In this document: in pieces, positions 55,803 to 64,000 of the stretch
Numbering within the stretch: the first letter of the stretch is position 1
How the letters are laid out: each line of letters starts with the position of its first letter
From: Nissolia schottii
Lineage: Eukaryota; Streptophyta; Magnoliopsida; Fabales; Fabaceae
Assembly: GCA_003254905.1 (NCBI GenBank)
Contig: QANU01086265.1
Span: 750,151-814,150, forward strand
DNA length: 64,000 nt
Reading direction: 5' to 3'
Notes under the pieces: model-generated
Databases searched by the model: none
Seen by the model: the letters and a program-made list of their open reading frames with translations, nothing else
What the model was told of the DNA's origin: nothing
Position numbers and translations under genes: made by a program

Positions 55803-57255
55803 TGTTGAAAGCATTTTTACTCTCGTCGTTTAAAATAATACATCCTTCTTTACAGCTTTCAGATTCACAAGGAATTAAATTGCAGTACAGTCGGGTATAA
55901 TCGTATCCACAGAGAGTTGCAAAAATACCGTTCTTGAGTTTGTTAATTAAGCAATGAAGTAAAGGATTTGTGATTTGATATTTAGATAAGTAAATAAATA
56001 GCAGAAAAGATAAATAGGCAACAAAGTAGAGACGGATCAGGAAGCTTGTTGGGTTTTGAATCCTATTATAGTTTCATGCATTCATAACTCAAACATTAGA
56101 ATTATCCTTTCTTTGATTCCTCGCCATCAGTTCTTAACTTGTTCATCGCTCTCGCGCATGAAAAGATCACAGGTTTCCTTTGTTACACTGTCACTCTCGC
56201 ACACGAGCTTAACAAAGTACACCAGCATTATCTTAGATGTTAAAAGCGACTAATATCCCTAACTCTATCTCTAGTAATTAGGTTTATTAGATGAATTGAT
56301 TTAGTTCCAACTTATGATGCCGTTCTCACGCGCAACCATGCAGTTTGAAATCATGCTTTAGGTAGCTAAGCTAAAACAAGCATTAAGTGTGAAATCGATT
56401 CATGCAAATCATAGAAAATGATAGATTCATTAATGTAAAAGTACATGGATACAATCAGTCTATAACAATCATCAAAATCCCAATAACAAGAGGATTACAA
56501 ATCCATCTTACAAGAGTATCTCGGAGGCAAGGTGATGGACGCTTATCATGACACGTTCTCACCCTATCATGACGACGTCCGCCGTGCTTCCTTGATTCTC
56601 CCGGCTCCTTCACTAGCCTCCTCTTTGTTACTAAACTAACTTAGGATTTGAAATATAAACGAAATTGAAAGGAAACGAAATTTGAAGTGTAATTGATGCC
56701 TTGATTGTGTGAGCCTCGGCCTCTATTTATAGGCCGAGTTTGGGGGTCACCGCTGAGCGGCCTGGGTGCACCGCTCAGCGGTTTGAGGTTTCTTTACCGC
56801 CACGTTTCCTCTGAATGGTGGCTCTGCTCTGACATTATCTGTCAGAGCCACTGAGCGGCGTGCGGTGCGCTGAGCGATGTCAGAGCAGGGCGGCTTTGCG
56901 GCTGCAGGTGCGGCTGCAGAGCTTCCTTCGCGGCTAAGTTTCTTCACCTTGAAGCAAGGTCCGCTGAGCGGTTAGGTCCCTTCCGCTAAGCGGTTCCTTC
57001 GTGCGAGCGGCTGAGCGGCTGAGTTGTTACCGCTGAGCGGTGGCGCATCTGCCTTTGCCTTGCTGCTTCTTTTTGTCCCTTTTGCTCTTTGTTTCCTTTC
57101 TCTATGGGATTTCTCTTTGATTTTTATCTTGCATCCATCTCTAGAATATTTTATGAATCCTACAAAAGTGGGGAATTCTAATCGGATAATTCATTAAACT
57201 TAAGCAGACAGGTGCCTTTTCAATATGTATAAATACGTAAATTCGGCACTTATCA
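55803..57255 (-). mobile_element. Nested solo LTR of a gypsy-type element, 1453 bp, TSD ctcat
   Basis: On the minus strand it begins TGATAAGTGCCGAATTTACG and ends GCTTTCAACA (TG..CA). The perfect 5-base duplication ctcat flanks it (55798-55802 and 57256-57260). No internal region or second LTR is present, so it is a solo LTR left by intra-element recombination. Removing it restores the exon/intron junction of the CACTA gene. Its 3' part has the tctgtggatacgattatacc motif seen in gypsy LTR ends of legumes. The middle is GC-rich with a cluster of CCGCTGAGCGG palindromes. Confidence 0.88.
56750..57040. repeat. Cluster of CCGCTGAGCGG near-palindromes in the solo LTR
   Basis: Exact or one-off copies lie at 56750, 56771 (CCGCTCAGCGG), about 56848, about 56867, 56961, 56983 (CCGCTAAGCGG), about 57005-57018 and 57030. 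The stem CCGCT/AGCGG is kept while the central base varies. It sits just downstream (element sense) of the LTR start and upstream of a TATA-like ctctatttatagg at about 56721-56733. Confidence 0.85.
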
Positions 57256-59155
57256 CTCATCGCGGTTTGTTGTGAGTGATCGTTGACCCACTGAGACTTA
57301 TTCGGCTTGGTGATGTGTGTCTCGCGGAACAACTTGGCTTCTGACGGCTTTCGACCCATGGGTCGGTGTTGCATACTCAGTTTTTTAAATATTAGTTTCA
57401 TATTGAAAGTAGTTATTTAAGTCCAAAATGAAAATGCAATACATAATGTTTGTAGAATAATTTAAGGCGTGCAATTACATACCATCCTGAGCCGTGTCGA
57501 CGACAAATTCACGGAGCCACTGGTGTGAACATTGCCCCCCGACCCTGGGTGCGGGCATGCTTTGAGTTCTCAGACCGAGCTTTAAACTCATTTGAGGCCC
57601 AAATGGTGTGAAGCTGAGCAAGCTGCTCAAGAGTCAACTAGCTCGGGTTTTTGTCCTTCCCCGAGCAGATGTCCCCAACAGTTTCCAAAGACGACGGCCG
57701 GCTCGATAATTGAACGTCTTCTTCATGTCGGCCTCTTCGAAAGGATCATACTCGAAATGATATCCTGAAAAAACAAATATGAAAGCATTAATTAGTAATT
57801 AATATAATAAATAATTGAACAACTAAAAATTTATATTTATTAAAAAATAATCAAAAAATTACCTTCCATAGATTGAACATACGTGCTTTCTCCTCCTTAG
57901 TGTACTCCTGCCACTTAAAGACGACTCTGTTGTAGGATTTTTTTATCGTCTCTGTAACGAAGTGGTTAGGAGCCTCATGGGGAATCCGCCTACATATACA
58001 AACATATATGTTGTGTATTAGTAATATTAAAAAAAAAAAGTAACTACAAACTCTAAATATATTTCATATAAAATAAAACAAAAAAATTAACAATACTTAC
58101 CCACTGTTATTCTCGTCCAACCGGATCCAAATTCGCCCTTGCTGTGACGCGGATCCCTGGGACTGGGGGCCGGTGGGAGTCTCCAACTGTGTCGGTAGCA
58201 TCGCCTCTGAGGAAGCATGAGGTGATGGACTCGGTTGCGCACTATAACTCCCAAACCTCGCCACCCCTGACGATGGACGAGGCATGAAGCTGAGATGCGC
58301 CTGAACATTGCCTGTAGGGAAGGCGTTGTCTCCTACTGACAATGGCGGCACGTAGCCCAGGGTCGGCATAAAACCGTCCCCAACGACCGAGCTCGACGAC
58401 GCCAGCGTGCTTCTCGACGTTGAGCCTGAGCAGCTGCCTCGGCCCCTCCCCTAGTACCTCACCTAGACGTGCAATAGTAGTCTGGCAGTTTTGCCTTTCC
58501 CTTATCTGTACTAAAAAAAAATAACACATATTAGAATAACAACTCATATTAACAAGTAAATATATAAAACTAACTATATCCTAGTATAAACTAAATATAC
58601 ATATCAACTAACTAACTAACTATATATATTTATAAAACTATGAACATATTAACAAAGCCCTAAACCAACATATATAAAGCAGTGGTATTTTGGTAATAAG
58701 TTTAGTAAATAGGGGCATTCTAGTACAAACACACATTGGTATACATTGTATTCAAAAAAACCAAAAGATTAAATTACCACAGGTAACAATCAAGTATAGA
58801 AAATAGAGCACCTAAACCCTAATGTGGAAAATTGATCCATTTTTTCAGTACATTACATATCATGCGTAGAATCCACTAGTTCCTTTAATTTCGTCTAATG
58901 ATTCTATCCTCTGCATATTCTTTCTCATGTTTGCCTGATATTCTTTCTTTTAATGCTCAACCCTAGCAGACATTAGATAACACATGAACAAGTCAACTAC
59001 GTATGTTTTTATGTCTATTTCTTTTGATTCTCAATTCAAAGAATAACATATGGATTCATCTAAACTAAATATATAAAAAATACAAATTAAAAGTAGATAT
59101 AAACTAAAACTAAATATAAAAAAAATACAAATTAAAAGTAACTATATAAAAAAAA

Positions 59156-59455
59156 CTAAATATATAAAAAAACACATATTAAAACTAAATATATAAAAAA
59201 CCAAAAAGTAAAACCAACCTTAGTGGCAGCGGTGATGGCAGTGGTGACGGAGGAGGCGGCAGTGAACAGTGGTGGTGACAGCAGATGTGGCGGTGGCAAT
59301 AAACGACAACTATGGTCCCCTAGGGTCCGACGGAGGTGGTGGCTGCGAAAGAGGATGGCGAGAAAGCGAAAGAGCGGAGGAGGAAGGAGGAAGTGAGGAG
59401 GAGAAGATGTAAAAGTGACAACGAACTCACAAAGGAGCAATATATATAGAAACAT
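59156..59455 (-). other. Promoter and first non-coding exon candidate of the CACTA gene
   Basis: On the minus strand an atatatattgctcc box near 59445 precedes a 200-base GC-richer stretch that ends aag|GTTGGT near 59222, a plausible donor. The open frame through it (99 codons) has no family match. Position fits the leader of the Transposase_24-type gene. Confidence 0.3.
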
Positions 59456-59943
59456 TACCGTCGGATTTTTTTGACAGTAATGAAATAATCGTTGCCGCCA
59501 CGGGAAAACGTGTGTCCTTTTGTTGTCCGCGCAATTTACCGTTAGAATTTTTTGACGGTAACGACTTGAACATTACGTGTGTGGGATACACTCGCACCTT
59601 TTCATAAATTCAAACAGTTACCGTCAGAATTTTCCGATGGTAATATTCGAACGTTACACACATTGATAACACTCACACACGTTCGCAATTTTAGATATTT
59701 ACCGTAAAAAAATATCCAACGGTAATTGGTTTAACGAAACTGTGTCTCGTCATGTTAGGGTTTAGGGTTTAGGGCTTATGGTTTAGGGTAATTCGTTACC
59801 GTTTGTTTTTTCCGATGGTAACTGGTTCAATGTCACAGTGGGTAGGGAAAGGTGCCTCTTGAGATTCAGACCCTATTACCGTCAGATATTTTCGACGGTA
59901 AGCCTTTCGTCTAACGACTCACCAAATGGTGCCAATTATTACT

Positions 59944-60598
59944 GTTGGGTAAAATTGGGTAAACTCGGGTAAACTCGCATAAAATCACGAGTTTACTCCC
60001 GATTTTACGAGTTTACCACACAGGCAGGGTTTTTTTTTTTTTTTTTTAGAAACAAAATAAGTTTGATATTGTTTTCCATAACTATGAGTTTTTAGATTTA
60101 GGTCATTTAAGTATTTTAGAGTTATCATTTACAGTTGCGCCTACAATCGTGCTCCGTTGTGCTCCGTCGTTGCTTGTGCTCCGTCGCTAATCCGTCGTAT
60201 GTATTTCATCCTTTGCTCAGGGATCTTTCCCACCAGGGTGCGTGACCTCTGCATTGCTATTTGTGCTTTAGTGTTCTATATTGAAGACATCATCGTCACA
60301 AATTCACTTTTTGTGATGTTCAGTAGTCAATACTATGTATTATGTTATATGTATTATGTATGAATTGAACTTAGAACTCATATATTTCATCTTTATTTGT
60401 GCTTTGTTATGGATATAAATGTATTTATGAATTTTAAGTTTTATTAAATATATTTTTGTAGCATAATAATTATTTAAAATATTTTTTTAATATTTTTTTA
60501 ATAATAAGTAAACTCGTACGAATTTACGATCCTAATTTACGATCCGAGTTTACAGAGACTCCACGAGTTTACTTAAACTCGCGAGTTTGATAAGCATG
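59944..60598 (-). mobile_element. Second hAT-like element copy, inverted and 5'-truncated in window view
   Basis: From about 59944 it is the reverse complement of 24330-25000, including the gtttaccacacaggcagg block, the ggtgcgtgacctctgc stretch and the terminal gagtttgataagcatg at 60583-60598 (element terminus CATGCTTATCAAACTCGC). The opposite terminus (CATAGTTATCAAAATCG) is absent; the copy begins directly in the GTAAACTCG subterminal repeats next to CACTA sequence. The 68-codon ORF at 60157-60363 lies inside and is not a gene. Confidence 0.85.
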
Positions 60599-62556
60599 AT
60601 TACATATAACCTCATATGACAAGATATCCGATAGAAATGATCCACTCGCTTGAGGGGGAGGTAGTTAGACCATTTCTCTTAAGTATTTTCTACTTCCATA
60701 CCTGTGTCAATTTTTGTGATGGTATGACTTTGTTCGTGGTGTTATTTATTTATATATTTTAATAAATACTTATAAGAATGGATACTCTTATTAATTTTTT
60801 TTGAATTCATAAATATAATATATATTACAAATTACTTTTTATTTATAATAATACTTAAAAATCATTATTTATTCAGAGATAATTATTTATTATTAATATT
60901 ATAAATGTGAAAATATGTTTTTCTAACAAATGTGAAAATATGAGAAAGAAGGGAAAAAGAAAAGGCATTCGTCATAATCTAATCAAGTTCTTAATCCTAA
61001 TTTTCAAAGACTCGATAGTTATACATCATTTTAATGTATATAAAAGCTGTATCAATAGGCGAAGGCTTTGATGCACTGGGCTAATTATGGTGCATGATGC
61101 ACCAAGTAAGAAAAGAGGCGATTCACATTACACTTACACATGTTTAGTCATATTTACCCTTTCTCATCTTTCTTTTCTCTTTGCCTCTATCCCACTTCCA
61201 TCTTTGTCCCTCTTTGCCCAACCTCTCTTATTTACAACCACCACCATATCCGTCAATCTATCATTGAGCTAGAGGCAAATGTGGCGGCCAGCTAAGGAAA
61301 ACCAAGGGTTGCTGGATATTTGCACTGACTAACCATCTTCAAGGGGGGAAAAAAAGCCTCTTGGGATTTTAGATCTATCATTGTTTGGGCCTAAAGCCGA
61401 ACCAGGCCTGCTACCCTCACGCAGGTCCACTATAGTGATGCTGCTGGGTTTCCTTGCGTCGTTTTGTAACCGCCTCTTCGTAATTGTTTTAGGGCCTTTG
61501 GGCCTGTATGATTTAAGAAAAAAAATCCCAAAAGCGAATCTCCCTGAATCAAGATTTAAAGGTGCACTTGTTTGTTAACCAAAAACGGAAAGAAAAAAAA
61601 AAATATAGCAACCTCTTTTATCCCTAAACCCTTAAATCTATAATTCACAAACACACTTTCAGGGGTGGTTGGACTGGACTTTGGAGTATTGCGGCTTTTT
61701 CTTTTGGTGCATTCGCTGAGAATGTATAGTAGCATTTGCACGGTAACAACTCATGTAATTTTTGTTCCATAATATTTTCATGAAGACAATTTTCTAGATA
61801 TATTACATTTAGATTTTGGCTTTGGTTTTGGTTTTGGTTTTGTAGCCATAAGTATTTGTATTAGTCCAGTTACCTCGTCTCAAATAAAAAGCCTAGTCTC
61901 AGACAAGCGTCAAAACTTGTTTCTTCAAATTTACATATAGAAGAGTAACTGCATGCTTTTCGTCTTATATATTATTTTTAATTTGTAAGTGTCATTAAAT
62001 TTCTCTATGTATAAATAAAATAAAAGTAGAAAAAAAAATGAAGAAACTAAAAGGGTTATCTCGTTATTGATTAAAAGATAGGCTACCTCCATATATCTAT
62101 GGAACCAGACAGACAATTAAGCCATATGATAACTACTTTTAATTCAATTCAGAAAGCCTAACCCATCATTAGGGTACTTTTGTTGCTAAAATTAGGCTCA
62201 GTACTTCTCCAGATAAGAATCTTGTGCTGGCAGTTAGTTTAGCAATTGGGAAAGGCCATCAAGCTGTAGGATTTTTTCCTTCTTTAGACTTTTCGTGTAA
62301 ATTAAAAGGATCATACTATATTTCAATAGCTATGTGATGTAATAGGAAGGAGCTGATATGTACAACTTAACAACAGTGGTCCTTTCCTTTGAGGGAACTA
62401 CCTCCTCATCTTGCAATTATTGAGAGAATCATGAAGCATCAAGCCCATGACTCATTTTATAAAGCGTAAACTACGCTACTTCCCTCCAAAGCTCAATGAA
62501 ATTACACTGACCTCTATTTATTTTATATTTGAGTAACGCACACTGACATTCCTTAA
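60599..62556. other. Intergenic DNA downstream of the bHLH gene
   Basis: No supported gene. A GC-richer patch at 61275-61520 (gggcctaaagccgaaccagg; cgggcc-type motifs) may be an old transposon piece. A (GGTTTT)n run lies at about 61817-61842. Confidence 0.4.
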
Positions 62557-62776
62557 TAATAATAGAGCTAGACATTGTTTGTTATTATTTTGTCCATTAT
62601 GCCTTCTCACATTTTCACACTTCACCGACGTTATAACTCTTTTCAGGCTCTCTCTTACGCGACTTCACAACTCCCTCTAGATTAGAAGGGGTTGTGAAGT
62701 TTGCCGAGTATGAAAACGTGAGAGGCATATGGGACAAAATACTTTAATAACAAACAACATCTTAACTCTATTATCA
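62557..62776. mobile_element. Foldback MITE, ~220 bp
   Basis: The left half (aataatagagct...ttgtttgttatta..ttttgtcc..atgcc.tctcac) pairs with the right half over nearly its full length. The centre is a hairpin: acttcacaac, ccctcta, gattagaagg, ggttgtgaagt. Differences in the outer arms show age. I could not define the target duplication. Family unassigned. Confidence 0.7.
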
Positions 62777-63377
62777 CTAGAGGAGGTATGTGCATTAGGG
62801 ACGTCAATATTGTTTGGACAAATGAAGTGAGTTGATGTATTTCCACTTATCCTCAAAACAAATCAGTTGTAATTTACCCTTTTATAAATGGTTGTTATGC
62901 ACTAAACAACCTAATCCCTCTCATATAAGAGTGTTAGATACCTGCCCAAAAGCAGAATCCATTTAAAATTGTACATCTAGATCTAGTTGGTTGGTGACAA
63001 CAGGACACAGACGACACATAATTATTGTCACCATATAAAGAAATTCTGAAGCAGCAGCAGCAGGCACATTCAGTAATGTATAAGAAATTAAGTTAATTCC
63101 ACTTATAGGCCTAGCAATAATTCTCCTTTCATTATAAATTACTTCTGAGAAAAATAGACTCATGTCAGAAGGTGAAATTGGACCTTTACCCCCCAAATAT
63201 ATGTTAAAACCACGGGGCAAGGCTTAAAAGAAGGGAAAATTCATTAATCAAAGGCAACTTATTCTGAATCTCATTAAAACTTCTACCTCCCTGAATTACT
63301 TGAATTACAAAAAAGAGGGAAAAATTGCTTCTTTTACACAATCTGCAAATTGTTGCAGCAAATTCCTCATCTTTCTC
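62777..63377 (-). other. 3' UTR and downstream flank of the bHLH gene
   Basis: AT-rich sequence with no second gene. An 85-codon open frame at 62963-63220 on the same strand lies in the probable 3' UTR and matches nothing I know. Confidence 0.4.
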
Positions 63378-64000
63378 CTAGAGACATCTCCCACCATATC
63401 CTGCACTTCTGAACAGTGCTTGCTTCATCTCTTCAGGGTTAATGCAATTTCTCTGTTCAGCTACCTATATATGACCATGATGAAACAGAATTAAGTTTAC
63501 AATTAAGTAATAAATTTAATTTTTCAAGGATGGAAACAAACATTAATTAATGATTGAAAGCCAATCAAATTAGGATACAAACCTCTGAACAAGATGCTTG
63601 CATTGAAAAATCATTGAAGCTACTAATAACACATTGCTGAATCTCAAGGCCTAATGCCTCCAAGGTGTTCACTGTTGAGAGCAACAACCCTGGCTTTGTG
63701 GCACAGCAGATGCTGATCCTGGTGTCCTGCTCTCTCCTCTCAACATCAAACTGCAAAGAAAACAAAATGAAAAAATAAAACATTGAGTCACATACATTAT
63801 TCAGAAAATTGGGTGACTCAGTAACAAACACACTAATGCTAAAATCCTACCCATAATACCTTGGGGGAATTTCTAACCATTGCTTCATTTGGCTTGAGTT
63901 CTTTGGATATGCCCGAGAGATTTATCTGGCTTGTGCCTTCCTCCACCACCGCTTCTTCCTCTTGCAACTTGCTAATCCTTTCTAGAAGCTCTTTCATGTA
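63378..64000 (-). CDS. bHLH93-like: bHLH transcription factor, bHLH93-like, C-terminal 131 residues (partial)
   Basis: Three exons on the minus strand: 64000-63860 (continuing outside the window), 63750-63583 and 63464-63378, all phase 0 with GT..AG introns. The window enters inside helix 2 of the bHLH domain (YMKELLERISKLQEEE). A linker ending LKPNEAMVRNSPK follows. Next comes the ACT-like C-terminal domain (FDVERREQDTRISICCATKP, GLLLSTVNTLEALGLEIQQC, SFNDFSMQASCSE), and the end EEMKQALFRSAGYGGRCL. The block order and the last motif match Arabidopsis bHLH93 and relatives (ICE-like subgroup III), nuclear DNA-binding regulators that dimerise through the helix-loop-helix and, probably, the ACT-like region. 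The basic region and N-terminus lie beyond 64000. Splice sites, frames and residues are all intact, so this is a functional-looking host gene. Confidence 0.93.

Larger units (their letters stand above)
55095..58500 (-). pseudogene. Plant Transposase_24 (Ptta/En/Spm)-type gene in CACTA, multi-exon, broken
   Basis: The gene reads right to left. Exon A ends near 58101 (SASQQGRIWIRLDENNSG, donor GTAAGT). Exon B is about 57990-57863 (TETIKKSYNRVVFKWQEYTK). Exon C runs from 57764 (YHFEYDPFEEADMKKTFNYR, then in another frame NEFKARSENSKHARTQGRGA and MFT) to about 57485. Exon D is near 57390-57256 (GRKPSEAKLFRETHITKPNK). Exon E runs from about 55699 to 55095 (SMPLGTKPDPAIENAVWLKV, a coiled coil of KMNQKLYMQAVRNEQVLQEL and an acidic tail). 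This order matches the PF03004 family found in En/Spm-type elements, thought to bind element ends. At least two frameshifts and several stops (55479 and inside the coiled coil) disable it, and a solo LTR sits at the exon D/intron border. Confidence 0.75.
53992..59950. mobile_element. CACTA (En/Spm-type) transposon, right end lost
   Basis: It starts CACTAAAAGAAAAACGTGCA at 53992. Both subterminal zones (54017-54720 and 59450-59950) are full of TTACCGTCGGA and its inverse CGACGGTAA, the classic CACTA subterminal repeats. The element carries a degenerate Transposase_24-type gene on the minus strand and a nested solo LTR. No TNPD-type (Transposase_21) catalytic ORF is seen. The right terminus is missing: repeats reach about 59949 (attactgttggg) and then hAT-like sequence begins. 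Confidence 0.85.

Noticed and set aside
62963..63220. 85-codon ORF downstream of the bHLH gene, same strand
   Set aside because: It lies in the probable 3' UTR, has no family match and no own promoter.

Overview
The window is nuclear DNA from a flowering plant, most likely a eudicot and probably a legume (inference). It is AT-rich and repeat-dense, with short introns bounded by GT..AG and many plant-type transposons: Ty3/gypsy of the Tat lineage, CACTA, Mutator-like, hAT-like, Stowaway and a LINE. Only two ordinary host genes are well supported. One is a small two-exon gene at 28695-29193 encoding a single-pass membrane, proline-rich protein like Arabidopsis At5g65660. The other is the 3' end of a bHLH93-like transcription factor gene on the minus strand at 63378-64000, running off the window. 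There is one 235-base N gap (44937-45171) and single Ns near 29302 and 52993.

Layout. Bases 1-15130 form one giant inverted repeat with a 1 kb spacer. From outside inward, each arm holds: a 1.9 kb near-identical segment with a TATA box and exon-like pieces of an unidentified gene; a degenerate tandem array of about 39-bp units (2.5 kb in the left arm, 5.6 kb in the right); and a copy of a Tat-type retrotransposon 3' end (LTR plus an antisense promoter and leader). The spacer carries the body of a broken Transposase_28-type (putative gypsy type transposon) ORF. From 15.5 to 20.5 kb there are scraps of a LINE, gypsy elements, a Stowaway MITE and a MULE transposase N-terminus. A 731-bp hAT-like element with a perfect 8-bp target duplication lies at 24330-25060. 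The host gene follows at 28.6-29.2 kb. A nest of two related gypsy-derived LTR elements in opposite orientation, with gag fragments, fills 32.5-38.3 kb, and a 245-267 bp tandem repeat follows. A 1.1 kb Mutator-like non-autonomous element with a 9-bp target duplication lies at 42203-43338.

A structurally complete Tat-lineage element with 5-bp target duplications fills 43823-49141. It retains only gag and protease on the minus strand and an antisense ORF remnant on the plus strand. The 51.8-53.9 kb stretch has two minisatellites. A CACTA element starts at 53992. It carries a degenerate Transposase_24-type gene, telomere-like repeats and a nested 1453-bp solo LTR, and it breaks off near 59950 against a second, inverted, truncated copy of the hAT-like element. 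A foldback MITE and the bHLH gene finish the window.

There is no sign of a pathway-type gene cluster. The features of most interest are structural: the 15 kb palindrome with inward-facing promoters and unequal satellite arrays, and the layered, datable transposon insertions.
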